A DNA stretch of 64,000 nucleotides from Sediminibacterium sp. (GTDB lineage: Bacteria; Bacteroidota; Bacteroidia; Chitinophagales; Chitinophagaceae): assembly GCF_019264485.1 (NCBI RefSeq), contig NZ_JAHVAA010000014.1, positions 496,001 to 560,000 of the forward strand, in the 5' to 3' direction. Below the pieces are notes generated by a model. That model ran no database searches. It was not told the origin of the DNA and saw only the letters and a list, made by a program, of their open reading frames with translations. How positions within the stretch are numbered: position 1 is the first letter of the stretch; every line of letters begins with the position of its first letter. Below are positions 34,549 to 44,527 of this stretch, in pieces. Made by a program: the position numbers and the translations under genes.

Positions 34549-36501
34549 TCAATCTTCATTTGTCTTTATTACAAAACCTCCATATGGTTGCATAACAATA
34601 TTATAGGTGCTTTCGAGATCAATCTGTTTACTAAAAAGGTCTTTTTCCTGAGCATCGTCGCCGATGAGAACAGCTTTTTTATATTGCTTTTTCAGAAAAG
34701 ACAGGTTAAGTTGGAGACTAAGTTCTTTGTTTTCACCATTGGTGCCTGAAATATACCATTGCTTGCCTGCGCGTCTTGCCAGTATTACATATTTTCCGGG
34801 ATAACCATCAATAAATTTTACCTCATCCCAGCTATCTGGTACTGTGCGCATATAATCCTGAACAAAATCTTTTTGTTTCAACATACCACTATCCGATTCT
34901 CCAAAATGCTGAATACCCGATAAAAACAATACCGATAATGACAGTTCAAAGGCTTTTGTGGTTTTTCTTCTGATACCCGGAATACCAGATAAATTCACTG
35001 GTGTGAAATCCATAGGATCAAAAAGATTTCTGGTAAAAGGAATTGTTGTAGCATGAACGGGTTGCATATTGGCATCCTGCTGGTTAAATGTAATAAATTC
35101 CTGTCCTTTAATGGCTTCCATCGTTACCAGGTTGGGATAGGTTCTTGACCAGCCCCGCGGATAGGTTGAACCATGAAAGTTTACAGCGATGCCATATGCA
35201 GCAGCATCTTTCAGAATATCGATATAATATTTCATGGCTGACTGTCCATCGCCCGGGAAGAAATCTACTTTGATACCTGCAATACCCATTTCTTTCAGTT
35301 TTGCAAATTCTGCTGTTCTTAATGCGTGTGTAAGTAATTTATTTCGTGGCGTATAAAAATTCACCGTGTTCCAGTCGCCAGCAGAGTTATACCAAAGTAT
35401 CAGTTTTACATTTTTTGTTGCTGCGTATTTTGCCAATGTATCCATACGTTCGTAACCGATACGCCGGTCCCAGTTTACATCAATCAAACAATATTGCCAT
35501 TTCATTGATGCTGCAAAATCGATATAACGTTTCTGTACAGTATAATTGATGGAACCATCTTTATACATAATCCAACTCCAGGAAGCCTTTCCTGGTTTGA
35601 GCCAGCCAGATACATCATATTTAGCTGGCAGGGCAAGATCGGTACCGAGTGTTGATTCTGCCAGTACACTTAACTCATCAGACAATGTGATAATACGCCA
35701 GGGTGTATACCAGGGTAATGATGACTGAGGATATACAGCATCAGTACCAATACCCTCTGTGTCTTGTGGAAAAGCAATGCTATAGTTACCATCTGGCGAA
35801 TACTGATCAAGTCTGGAACCGCAATAATTTGTATCTACTGCTGTTTCTGTAATATTAATCCAATACGAACCCGACTTAAACAATGCAGGTAATACCCATC
35901 CGGCTTTTTCAGGTGCGGCAGTACCAACAGGTATTCCTTGCTGGTATTGCTCTTCATAAGAAGGTTGCGTTTTGTTCCATCCCGATTTGGAATTCATATT
36001 AGGTTGAAGAAAAGCAATGGTGTTTGGTTTAAAATGAAAAGCTGTTTGCTCTTTGGTGATACGATATTGCTTATCTCTATCCTTTTTATCATCAAAAACA
36101 TACCGGAAGGCAAGACCATCGTTCGATACCCTGAAAACGACTTCCATTGATTTTGCCGATGCTGCTAAAAAAGAAAATTTTTGCTCCCGGGCATGGTAAT
36201 TTATCCTTTTTTTCTTTCCATGAAGAAGGGTGTATGTTTCGGCTATAGCTGTGGCGGGAGATACAGATAGCAGTTTTAATCCGGTAGTAAAATCGGCATC
36301 TGTTCTGTTAACGCCCAGCCGTGAATACTTCATTACCAATGAATCTTTATGGTATACGTCATAGAATAACTCGCCCTTTGTATTCAGGAACACGGATACT
36401 TTCAATTTGCGATCTGGACTATACAATTGTGTAGTTCTTTGTGCCTGTAATTCTGAAAAACCACACCATAACAGTAAAAAAAACAACAGGTATTTTTTCA
36501 T
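34549..36501 (-). CDS. Glycoside hydrolase family 97 alpha-glycosidase
   Basis: 650 residues. Exported (signal MKKYLLFFLLLWCGFSELQAQ). GH97 enzymes cleave alpha-glucosidic or alpha-galactosidic bonds in the periplasm. The N-terminal beta-supersandwich (about 20-280) contains LYSPDRKLKVSVFLNTKGEL and VFRVSNDGLAFRYVF; the catalytic barrel starts with WSWIMYKDGSINYTVQKRYIDFA; KVDFFPGDGQ has the Asp at the nucleophile position of the retaining (alpha-galactosidase-like) branch. Calcium ligands cannot be assigned by eye. Last gene of the susC operon, behind an attenuator-like hairpin. Confidence 0.92.
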   Translation of the reverse strand: MKKYLLFFLLLWCGFSELQAQRTTQLYSPDRKLKVSVFLNTKGELFYDVYHKDSLVMKYSRLGVNRTDADFTTGLKLLSVSPATAIAETYTLLHGKKKRINYHAREQKFSFLAASAKSMEVVFRVSNDGLAFRYVFDDKKDRDKQYRITKEQTAFHFKPNTIAFLQPNMNSKSGWNKTQPSYEEQYQQGIPVGTAAPEKAGWVLPALFKSGSYWINITETAVDTNYCGSRLDQYSPDGNYSIAFPQDTEGIGTDAVYPQSSLPWYTPWRIITLSDELSVLAESTLGTDLALPAKYDVSGWLKPGKASWSWIMYKDGSINYTVQKRYIDFAASMKWQYCLIDVNWDRRIGYERMDTLAKYAATKNVKLILWYNSAGDWNTVNFYTPRNKLLTHALRTAEFAKLKEMGIAGIKVDFFPGDGQSAMKYYIDILKDAAAYGIAVNFHGSTYPRGWSRTYPNLVTMEAIKGQEFITFNQQDANMQPVHATTIPFTRNLFDPMDFTPVNLSGIPGIRRKTTKAFELSLSVLFLSGIQHFGESDSGMLKQKDFVQDYMRTVPDSWDEVKFIDGYPGKYVILARRAGKQWYISGTNGENKELSLQLNLSFLKKQYKKAVLIGDDAQEKDLFSKQIDLESTYNIVMQPYGGFVIKTNED

Positions 36502-36522
36502 ATTTCAACGGTATTTAAAATT

Positions 36523-36550
36523 GAAAAAGCCACCTTGCGGCGACTTTTTC
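36523..36550 (-). terminator. Attenuator-like hairpin before the GH97 gene
   Basis: On the minus strand GAAAAAGTCGCC pairs with GGTGGCTTTTTC (two G-U pairs), closed by a GCAA tetraloop, with a T run after it. The wobble pairs work only on this strand. It lies inside the operon, 21 nt before the GH97 ATG, so it would lower GH97 relative to susC/susD. Confidence 0.7.
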
Positions 36551-36582
36551 TTTCTTGCTATAATTAACGCCTGCTAAAGAAA

Positions 36583-37563
36583 CTATTTTTTGGCGGCAAA
36601 ACCAATGCGATTGGTTATTACCCATGTACCTGAAACTGCTGTAACACCATCTGTCGGGTAGAGACGGAAGGCAAATTCAGGATTGATATTCTGATCCAGT
36701 GTATTAAACTGTGCTGGAATTCTGTAAGAACTCAGGTAAGCATTATTCAACAGGTACAATGGGAATGTGGGTGTTTTCTCAGGGTACTGATAAATAAATG
36801 CAGTATCATTAACCACTTCAGGATAATAGGGCGCAAATTGTCTGAAAACAAAACGAGGTGCGGCAGTGGTACCTACCCTTGGTAATACCTGCCCCTGCTT
36901 TGGATTGAACGCTACTCCATTTCTGTCGAGGAAACGGATAATGATCTGGTTTGGACCTGCACGTCTTTCCAGGGTAGTGGAAAAATTAGCCTGTGTAGTG
37001 AATACGCTTTCCTGATTAACAGCCGAACTGTTGGCAAACTGCCTAACCAATTGCGAAGGAACTGCAGGCGTAATTTGTACTTTAGCTACACTATTAATCT
37101 TTTTTGAACCGCGGATATTACTTACTTCAATATCAAAATCGTATAATCCTGTATCAACCATTGCACTTGCCGGTGTTAATTCTAATCGTCCACCGATAGA
37201 ATTAATATTAAATGGCTTATACATGGCTGTACCCAGTTTCGCAGCCAGCAATTGCGGTGTTGAATCCTGCGGTGTTACTTCTCCTTTATAAATAGGAATT
37301 TCATATTCTTTGGTCAGCGCATCTGTTACTTGTCCGGCACGTGTACGCACCTGCAACAGTTTTACATATAGTGGGTTGGTAGACCCATCTGCCTGTATAG
37401 GTACAGAGGTAGTTACCCTTCCTTTTATACCGACGAATGGATTGGACAGATAGTAGAACTTATTTCCTAAAAAACCTTCAGATGGTTTTTTTGAGCACGC
37501 ATAACCCACCACCATAATGGTAAGTACTGCACAAATTGATTTATAAATAGGCTTCATAGTCAT
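36583..37563 (-). CDS. SusD-associated lipoprotein, DUF5007-like
   Basis: 326 residues. Lipoprotein (lipobox VVGYAC, then SKKPSEGFLG). The body is beta-rich with long Thr/Ser/Asn-containing strands, for example RGSKKINSVAKVQIT and FALKPTDGV-like segments at the end. It most resembles the DUF5007 proteins that accompany SusCD pairs; I am not sure of the exact family. The place between fasciclin protein and GH97 in one operon points to a surface glycan-binding role (inference). An ATG two codons in (37557) is an alternative start. Confidence 0.75.
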   Translation of the reverse strand: MTMKPIYKSICAVLTIMVVGYACSKKPSEGFLGNKFYYLSNPFVGIKGRVTTSVPIQADGSTNPLYVKLLQVRTRAGQVTDALTKEYEIPIYKGEVTPQDSTPQLLAAKLGTAMYKPFNINSIGGRLELTPASAMVDTGLYDFDIEVSNIRGSKKINSVAKVQITPAVPSQLVRQFANSSAVNQESVFTTQANFSTTLERRAGPNQIIIRFLDRNGVAFNPKQGQVLPRVGTTAAPRFVFRQFAPYYPEVVNDTAFIYQYPEKTPTFPLYLLNNAYLSSYRIPAQFNTLDQNINPEFAFRLYPTDGVTAVSGTWVITNRIGFAAKK

Positions 37564-37576
37564 TTTTTTTGTGGGG

Positions 37577-38239
37577 TCAGAATCTTACAAATGTGTGTTG
37601 GTTGGCCAATACATGCATGGTGGTATTACCATTCGAGGTTTTTATACCCGTCGTCTGGCACTGCACAGTTATATCGTTTTGATTTACCGGAGGTGTTACA
37701 CCCGGCTGATCCAATGCACCTCTTACTTTTACATAAAACAGTAAATAAGTAGGAGCCTGTGTACGTTCGAGATAAGCTGCTCCTGTTTGCAATTGCTTCA
37801 ATACACCCATTGTTGTATTACCTAAACTCGTATAGGTTGCAGGTATCAATTCCGGGGCTGTTTTGAGTTCGATGGTTTCATTCAGGATATATTGTCTGAC
37901 AGAATCTTCATTGATATTACTGATCAAACTATCCAGTGTATACGTTGCCAGTGGGTTCACCAGTTGTTTCTGCTGCAGACGCAGGTTGATCATGTTTAGA
38001 ACCGCATAGTCGGTAAAAGCAAAAAATGTTTTAGCATTATTTACCTGCGCTGTCATTCCTAAACGTTCAATCACTACCACAGCGGTATCGAACAATTTAA
38101 ATGCATTCGCCTTCATATAATCCACATTATTGAGTGGTGTGATAGCCTGGTGCAGGGTTCCTCCTGTGAGGTAATCTTTTTTACAGGAGCCGAACAAACA
38201 GATCACAATGAATGCGGCGAGAATTGATTTATAAGACAT
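37577..38239 (-). CDS. Fasciclin-domain lipoprotein
   Basis: 220 residues. Lipoprotein signal ends at CLFGSC. The FAS1 fold is suggested by TFFAFTDYAVLNMINLRL near the start and NGNTTMHVLANQHTFV at the end, the two conserved boxes of fasciclin domains, plus the NLRLQQKQ helix. FAS1 proteins mediate adhesion or binding at the cell surface. Set 14 nt from the DUF5007 gene and 25 nt from susD, so clearly in the operon. The ligand is unknown. Confidence 0.82.
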   Translation of the reverse strand: MSYKSILAAFIVICLFGSCKKDYLTGGTLHQAITPLNNVDYMKANAFKLFDTAVVVIERLGMTAQVNNAKTFFAFTDYAVLNMINLRLQQKQLVNPLATYTLDSLISNINEDSVRQYILNETIELKTAPELIPATYTSLGNTTMGVLKQLQTGAAYLERTQAPTYLLFYVKVRGALDQPGVTPPVNQNDITVQCQTTGIKTSNGNTTMHVLANQHTFVRF

Positions 38240-38263
38240 AAAAGATTGTTTTGGGGTGATGGC

Positions 38264-39814
38264 TTACATTTTATCCGCCCAGAATGGCGTTTGGGTCAGT
38301 AATGGGTTCAGAGAAATCAGGATCGGATCAATGGGCCAGTAATATTTACCCAGGTTAAAATCAGTGATAGTCATACGGCTGATGGTTCCTGTTCCATTGA
38401 ATCGGATAATATTGGTCTTACGAGCCAGGCGAACAAGGTCATAAAAACGATGTCCTTCAATAAACAGCTCTCTGCCTCTTTCCTGTATCACTTCTTCAAA
38501 CATATTTGCGTCGGTTGCTGTAGTAGGACCTAAACCGGCCAGGCCACGAATTTCATTTACAATGGTTCTTGCACCGGATGGATTATTTAATGATGCCAAT
38601 GCTTCTGCTTTCAACAATTTAATATCAGCAAGTCTGAACACCAGTATATTGTTCTGACTGAGTGGAGATGTGTTATTAGGACCTGTATATACAATATTTG
38701 CGTATTTGGTACAGATCGGATCTGTTGTTCCCCAGAAATCAAATCCATTTCTTCTTCTCAAATCAACACTATCTGCATTATTGGGAAATAATGTTGTCAA
38801 TGTGCCTGCATCCAGGGTAAAGAGTGAATTACCTAATTGTGTAAGCAGGTAAGGTGATTTTAATGTTCTGGCAGCGATGCTGTTGTTGATATCACCATAT
38901 CCGGCTGTAATCAATGAACCTTCATTAGCTGCATTCTGGGAAATTTCAAAAATAGCTTCTGAAGAATTACCCCTGAACATAGCAGTATAAGAAGCCCTTG
39001 TAGCCCTGCTTACATGTGAATATCCACCACTGGTAATTACAGAGTCTGCAGCGGGTACTACTTTATCATACTCACCTTTCCAGGCGTAGATATGAGCAAG
39101 TAATGCATAACAGGTTCCTTTGTTGGCACGAATTGGACGTGTAGCGGTAGGAGCTGTTACATATGGCAACAGTTTAATGGCTTCCTGTAAATCTTTGATA
39201 CACTGATCCAGCACATCGGCCTGTTTGGCACGAGGTAAATTTGGCGTAGCTGCTGCATCTTCTACTGTTTCAATCACCAATGGAACATCGCCCCAGATTC
39301 TTGATATGTAGAAGTAAGTGAAGGCACGGAGAAAATAGTTTTCACCTATTAATGCATCTTTTGCAGCCTGTTTGTTTACAGAGGTAAAATTCGACAATGG
39401 GATAGGTTGAATGTATTTAATACAACGATTCACCTGATCTACTGCACGATAGAAATTATCCCAGCGACGTAATTTAATGAGCCCACGGAATGTTTGTGAT
39501 GGAGCTACAAAAGTCTGCCACTGAATTTGTGTGATAGCAGGATAGTCTTCTCCATTGGTTCTGGCTACAAACTGATCAGTTTGGGTATCACCATAATAAT
39601 AGTGCCCCATTCCCATTTCATTCATGGCAATTCTTAATGAAGCATAAGAACCGGCAACAGCACTGGTGGCTTCTGTTTCATTCTTCCAGAAATTGGCATC
39701 TGTTGGCGCATTGATGGGAACACGCTCAGTAAATTTTTTACTACAAGACACTGTCATCATCGTCAGCATAAACAGTGCGAGTAATTGATTATGATATGAT
39801 TTAATGAATTTCAT
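38264..39814 (-). CDS. SusD/RagB family nutrient-uptake lipoprotein
   Basis: 516 residues. Outer-surface lipoprotein (signal to TVSC) that caps the SusC channel and binds the glycan. SusD features: KKFTERVPINAPTDANFWKNETEATSAVAGSYASLR at the N-terminus, TPR-like helical repeats with WDNFYRAVDQVNRCIKYI and FLRAFTYFYISRIWGDVPLV, and the C-terminal ERGRELFIEGHRFYDLVRL. Directly after susC (19 nt) and before the fasciclin gene. Ligand unknown; the GH97 in the operon hints at an alpha-linked sugar. Confidence 0.96.
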   Translation of the reverse strand: MKFIKSYHNQLLALFMLTMMTVSCSKKFTERVPINAPTDANFWKNETEATSAVAGSYASLRIAMNEMGMGHYYYGDTQTDQFVARTNGEDYPAITQIQWQTFVAPSQTFRGLIKLRRWDNFYRAVDQVNRCIKYIQPIPLSNFTSVNKQAAKDALIGENYFLRAFTYFYISRIWGDVPLVIETVEDAAATPNLPRAKQADVLDQCIKDLQEAIKLLPYVTAPTATRPIRANKGTCYALLAHIYAWKGEYDKVVPAADSVITSGGYSHVSRATRASYTAMFRGNSSEAIFEISQNAANEGSLITAGYGDINNSIAARTLKSPYLLTQLGNSLFTLDAGTLTTLFPNNADSVDLRRRNGFDFWGTTDPICTKYANIVYTGPNNTSPLSQNNILVFRLADIKLLKAEALASLNNPSGARTIVNEIRGLAGLGPTTATDANMFEEVIQERGRELFIEGHRFYDLVRLARKTNIIRFNGTGTISRMTITDFNLGKYYWPIDPILISLNPLLTQTPFWADKM

Positions 39815-39832
39815 GATTTCTCTTTTTTAGGA

Positions 39833-42800
39833 TTAAAACTGAATATCCAGACCCAGTGTAAATTTCTTTGGTACGGGATAACCATTTGCAGTGGTGAAAC
39901 CGTCAATACCAATTGATTCCGGATCAGGCAGGTTTGCTCCGTAGAATACTTTTAAGTTATCTGCCACGCCATACAGACGAATCATACGAATACCCAGTTT
40001 TTTCAACCTTTCACTTACAGGGAAGCTATAAGAAAGATTCACTGTTTTAATTCTGAAGAAACTTGCATCTTCCACAAACATAGAAGAACGAATAGTCCAT
40101 GGATCAGTTGTACTAAATAAACTTCCCAGCGTTGCAATATCGCCTGGTCTTCTCCATAGATTCAGGTTGTTAAATTCTGCAGCCGGACCCGATCTGGTTC
40201 CAAAAAAGTTAGGCGGGTTATTACTTGCAGATGCCAATTTATCTGACAGATAACCATTCCACACACTTCTACCCAGGATAAAAGTTGACAGAATTTGTAC
40301 TGAGAATCCTTTATAGGTTAAGGTATTAATGAACCCACCATAAATCTTGGTATTAGGATCTCCCTGAACAATCATATCATTATCATCCACATTATAGTCT
40401 CCATTGATATCCTGTTTTGCATTATCACCACCGATAAATTGTGCACCTCCGTAAATACGGGTACGTAAACCGGTGAGCGGATCAACAGGTACATCTCCGG
40501 TTGTTGGATAAACACCATTGATATTAAACACACGGTAACCATACAGTGGTTGACCAATGGTTAGTATTCTTGATAAGAAGACAGGTCCATAAGTAAAGTC
40601 GCGGTTGCCATCGGGCAGTTTTGTTACATAGTTGTCATTGAAAGCTACGTTTAAACTTGTCTGCCATTTCAGTGGACTGCGATCAGAAAGGTTATTGGTA
40701 TTCAAAGAAATTTCGATACCACGGTTTGCGATGTCCACGAAGTTATTGGTAGCAGTAGTATAACCCGTTGTAACAGGAACCGGAATATTAAAGATCAGGT
40801 CCTTGCTGGCTTTATGATAAAAGTCGACACTCAAACTGATACGATCTCTCAGGAAATTCATATCAATACCCAGATTGGTTTGTGGCGATTTTTCCCAGGT
40901 AATATTGGTTGCAGGAGCCGCACCGGTATAACTCGGTGTAACGGCTGTAATACCACCATAAGTAATAATATTACCTGCTGCACCAAAACCTAAAGAAGAA
41001 GTTGGATAGTTCATATTGGTGCTCAACTGGCGATACTGTGCATAGTAACCACCCGGGTCACGACCGGTAACACCATAACTGTAACGAACTTTTGCAAAAG
41101 AAATAACTTTGCTCAGTTTTTTGAAGAATGGCTCATCAGAGATATTCCATCTGGCAGAGAATGCCGGGAATGTACCCCAACGGCTGGTGGGAGCATAACG
41201 CGATGATGCGTCTCTTCTGAAACTAACATCAACTCCGTATTTGCCTTTATAATTATAACTGGCTCTGGTAAAATAAGATACCCTTGAACGGTCTTCATAG
41301 TTGGTAGATACGTTCAGATTGGGGCCTGTAGGAACACCCGCGATAATACGGATGGCATCAAAAGGAATACCATTGGCGTTAGCAGATGTGCTTTTCACGA
41401 TTTGTTCTTCAGCACCCTGGCCTACCAATACGCTTACACTATGGTCCATTCCTGTTCCAAATGATTTACTCCAGGTTGCATAGTTTTCAATTTCATAACG
41501 GCTTGAATTGCTTTCTGTAAGGAAGGCATCAGAGCGGTTATTGGTAACCACCGATCTGTCGCGCAGATAATCTCTGCGTACAAAACCCAGGTTATAGGAA
41601 AGAGAGCTGATAAAAGTAATGTTCTCAAATGGTTTCCAGGTAAGACGGAGATTACCGTTAATACTGGTTGTTCTGGCATCGTCTCTCACTTTATCATTTT
41701 TACCAGCATAGTTATTGCGGGTAACATCATCTATCTGCCAGAAAGAAGAAGGAAAGGTTTGTATATTATATGGGGTAACATTACCTGTACCATCACCGCG
41801 CTGCTCTTTTACAAAGCCCATATAAGTATCTGAAGTAATTTCAACATTTTTAGAAGGCTTCATGCTCACATACAGACGGGGTGCTAATCTTTTAATCCCA
41901 AAACCTGGTTGTAATCCGTTCTCCGAATAACTGTTCAGCGACAAACGATAAGACATAGCCTGAGTTGAACCCGCTATACTAAAATCTACGTTACGCAGAA
42001 TGGCATCCTGAAAAAACAGATCCTGAAAATCAGTTGCATTATTAAATGCAGGATTCAAACTATCAGTAAGAAACTGAGACATAACACCCTGCTGCTGGTA
42101 AGTAGCCTGTTCGCGCAGGATATCCATTTTAAGTCTTCTCTCTTCTGCTCCAACGATAACAGGTTTCATACTGGGCTTAGTAGTAATACCTACATAAGAA
42201 GAAAGTCTGAACTGAGGTCTGCCTCCTTTAGGTTTTACTGTTTTCACAATAATTACTCCATTTGCAGCCCTTGCACCATAAATGGCAGCAGCAGATGCAT
42301 CTCTTAATACATCAATTGATTCAATATCATTCGGGTTGATAGCGGCCAGCGGGTTACTGTTACCATAAGCTGTACGCAAATCACTTACGTCAAATACCAC
42401 ACCATCAATTACATACAATGGTGCAGATACACCTGTAGCGGTACCACCACCACTGGCATTGGCCACACTACTATTACCACGGATATTTACAATACCGGCA
42501 GCTCCGGGTTCAGCAGAAACGGAAAGTACATTTAATCCTGCTACACGTCCTTGCAGCATCGCATCGAAAGTAGGATAAGGTGTATTTTCAATGTCTTTAC
42601 CTTTCACACTCGAAATAGCGGCTGAAGTAGTTCTCCTTGTTGAGTTCTGGTAACCGATGATTACTACATCATCTATTCCTTTAATGTCCTCATCGAGTGA
42701 TACATCAAGGTTTGTTTTACCTGCAAGTTTTACTTCCTGTGTGGCAAAACCCAATGAAGAAATAACAAGGGTGGCGTTCCCGTTTTTTACATTCAGGGAA

Positions 42801-42976
42801 AACGTTCCGTTTTCAAGGGTTTCTGTACCATTGGTACCCCCTTTTTCAACGACAGCAACACCCGCCAAAGGTGTATTTGTTTTCTTATTCAGGATTTTAC
42901 CGGTGATTTTTACCTGCGCATTCGCTACAAAACAGGAAAACAGCGCCAGCATCAGCATGAATAAGTGCTTCCGCAT
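39833..42976 (-). CDS. SusC/RagA family TonB-linked outer-membrane transporter
   Basis: 1047 residues from the ATG at 42976, whose signal peptide MRKHLFMLMLALFSCFVANAQ fits; the frame extends eight codons upstream. A carboxypeptidase-D-like domain (about 22-100), the plug (STRRTTSAAISSVKGKDIEN, GRVAGLNVLSVSAEPGAAG) and a large barrel ending in LGLDIQF follow. SusC imports glycan pieces through the outer membrane using TonB energy. First gene of the five-gene operon; palindromes in the upstream gap may be regulatory. No TonB box, sigma or hybrid kinase gene was seen nearby. Confidence 0.96.
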   Translation of the reverse strand: MRKHLFMLMLALFSCFVANAQVKITGKILNKKTNTPLAGVAVVEKGGTNGTETLENGTFSLNVKNGNATLVISSLGFATQEVKLAGKTNLDVSLDEDIKGIDDVVIIGYQNSTRRTTSAAISSVKGKDIENTPYPTFDAMLQGRVAGLNVLSVSAEPGAAGIVNIRGNSSVANASGGGTATGVSAPLYVIDGVVFDVSDLRTAYGNSNPLAAINPNDIESIDVLRDASAAAIYGARAANGVIIVKTVKPKGGRPQFRLSSYVGITTKPSMKPVIVGAEERRLKMDILREQATYQQQGVMSQFLTDSLNPAFNNATDFQDLFFQDAILRNVDFSIAGSTQAMSYRLSLNSYSENGLQPGFGIKRLAPRLYVSMKPSKNVEITSDTYMGFVKEQRGDGTGNVTPYNIQTFPSSFWQIDDVTRNNYAGKNDKVRDDARTTSINGNLRLTWKPFENITFISSLSYNLGFVRRDYLRDRSVVTNNRSDAFLTESNSSRYEIENYATWSKSFGTGMDHSVSVLVGQGAEEQIVKSTSANANGIPFDAIRIIAGVPTGPNLNVSTNYEDRSRVSYFTRASYNYKGKYGVDVSFRRDASSRYAPTSRWGTFPAFSARWNISDEPFFKKLSKVISFAKVRYSYGVTGRDPGGYYAQYRQLSTNMNYPTSSLGFGAAGNIITYGGITAVTPSYTGAAPATNITWEKSPQTNLGIDMNFLRDRISLSVDFYHKASKDLIFNIPVPVTTGYTTATNNFVDIANRGIEISLNTNNLSDRSPLKWQTSLNVAFNDNYVTKLPDGNRDFTYGPVFLSRILTIGQPLYGYRVFNINGVYPTTGDVPVDPLTGLRTRIYGGAQFIGGDNAKQDINGDYNVDDNDMIVQGDPNTKIYGGFINTLTYKGFSVQILSTFILGRSVWNGYLSDKLASASNNPPNFFGTRSGPAAEFNNLNLWRRPGDIATLGSLFSTTDPWTIRSSMFVEDASFFRIKTVNLSYSFPVSERLKKLGIRMIRLYGVADNLKVFYGANLPDPESIGIDGFTTANGYPVPKKFTLGLDIQF

Positions 42977-43085
42977 AATGAATCGTGTAGCTTTACTCAT
43001 AATGTAATGTTGATAATGAAATGTTAGTTGGTTATGAAGAGATCTGTGTATACTTATATATAGTGGTACAAATAATGTAATGTCA

Positions 43086-43160
43086 ACCTATCCATCCTGC
43101 AGATGAAATTCAACGCTTCGATCGAAGACAAAAGAGTAGTGTGCACTGTACAAGGGTACA
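43086..43160. promoter_or_regulatory. Palindromes in the susC upstream gap
   Basis: The 497-nt gap 42977-43473 has no gene. It contains CTTCGATCGAAG (43116-43127, perfect) and TGTAC-AAGG-GTACA (43147-43160). Either could be an operator for the susC operon or for the LLM gene on the other side. No clear minus-strand TAnnTTTG was found. Confidence 0.35.
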
Positions 43161-43454
43161 ATACCTGCAAAGCAACGTAGCATATGAATTACTTAGGGTT
43201 TATAATAGGTGAACCCATTAAGAAAAATATTAATTGTAATTTTGACATTTATTATTTTTCCCAATGATTAAATGTACTCACTGAAAAAAAAAATCTGTTT
43301 GCGGATATTATCATGATGTGGCAATAATTTAACAACTTGGTACTAGCTGTTTAATTTTCCGCCAATACACATAGGGTGCCGATTCAACAGTTCGGGCTAA
43401 TTCTTAGTAAAAACCACCATATTATCTATATAATGATGTCAGACAGTTGCATTG

Positions 43455-43462
43455 TATTTTTG
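43455..43462 (+). promoter_or_regulatory. -7 box of the LLM oxidoreductase gene
   Basis: TATTTTTG is a perfect TAnnTTTG. The start codon is at 43474, so the transcript would have only about 5 nt of leader. No TTG was found at the usual spacing. Confidence 0.5.
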
Positions 43463-43473
43463 TAAAAAAACAA

Positions 43474-44502
43474 ATGGAACTGGGTATTGGTATGTTTGGC
43501 GATTTACATGTAAATGAAAAGGGCATTACTGTGCCTACCGGACAGAGACTGCTGGAAATGATAAAAGAAATTAAGCTGATGGATGAACTGAGGCTTGATT
43601 TTTTTGGTATTGGTGAACACCACCGGCCCGAATATGCAGTATCGGCCCCCGAGATCATATTAGCAGCAGCATCGACGAATACAAAACATATCAGACTGGG
43701 AAGTGCAGTTTCGGTATTAAGTTCTGCTGACCCGATTCGTTTATATCAGCAGTACGCCAGTATTGACTTACTCTCCAGCGGAAGGGCAGAACTGGTGGTT
43801 GGCCGTGGTAGTTTTACAGAATCCTTTCCGCTATTTGGTTACGACCTGGCTGATTATGATTTGCTTTTTGAAGAAAAACTTGATCTGCTCCTCCAGGTAA
43901 ATCAGCAACAGCCTGTTAGCTGGAAAGGAGAATTCAGAACACCGTTGGTAAAACAGGAAGTATTTCCACGTGCTTATAACCAACTACTTGACATGTGGAT
44001 AGCTGTTGGAGGTACTCCCGAATCTGTATTGAGAGCCGGCAGGTATGGGCTCCCCGTAATATTTGCCATCATTGGCGGCAGTCCCGCACAATTCAAACCC
44101 TTATTTGATTATTATGAAAAAGTATACCAGCATTTCAAACATCCGGTTGAAAAAATGAAAACCGGTGTTCATATGCATGCATTTTTTGGTGATGACAGTA
44201 AAAGAGTTGCAGATCAATATTTTCCTCAGTATGCCGCACAAATGAACCGTATTGGTAAACAACGGGGCTGGTCGGCCTATACGCGCGATCAGTTTGATTT
44301 TGGAAGAGGGAATGACGGGGCTTTGGTTATTGGAGAACCCAATGAAGCCATTGACAAAATTTTACAGTTACATGAAACATTAGGTTTTACCCGCTTTGCA
44401 GCACATATGGATGTAGGTGGGCCTTCACATAAGGATTTGATGAAATCGATTGAAATTTTTGGAACTAAAATCGCTCCGGCTATCAGAAAGGCTTTGAACT
44501 GA
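43474..44502 (+). CDS. LLM class flavin-dependent oxidoreductase
   Basis: 342 residues from the ATG at 43474; the frame extends nine codons to a TTG. Luciferase-like monooxygenases use FMN or F420 to oxidise small molecules. The bacterial luciferase fold is recognisable by MELGIGMFGDLHVN, FFGIGEHHRPEYAVSAPEIILAA and IRLGSAVSVLSSADPIRLYQQYASIDLLSSGRAELVVGRGSF, the last of these covering the flavin phosphate region. The substrate cannot be inferred. Followed 25 nt later by a VOC gene on the same strand, probably co-transcribed. Confidence 0.9.
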   Translation: MELGIGMFGDLHVNEKGITVPTGQRLLEMIKEIKLMDELRLDFFGIGEHHRPEYAVSAPEIILAAASTNTKHIRLGSAVSVLSSADPIRLYQQYASIDLLSSGRAELVVGRGSFTESFPLFGYDLADYDLLFEEKLDLLLQVNQQQPVSWKGEFRTPLVKQEVFPRAYNQLLDMWIAVGGTPESVLRAGRYGLPVIFAIIGGSPAQFKPLFDYYEKVYQHFKHPVEKMKTGVHMHAFFGDDSKRVADQYFPQYAAQMNRIGKQRGWSAYTRDQFDFGRGNDGALVIGEPNEAIDKILQLHETLGFTRFAAHMDVGGPSHKDLMKSIEIFGTKIAPAIRKALN

Positions 44503-44527
44503 TTATATTTATGGCAAATGATGTGCC

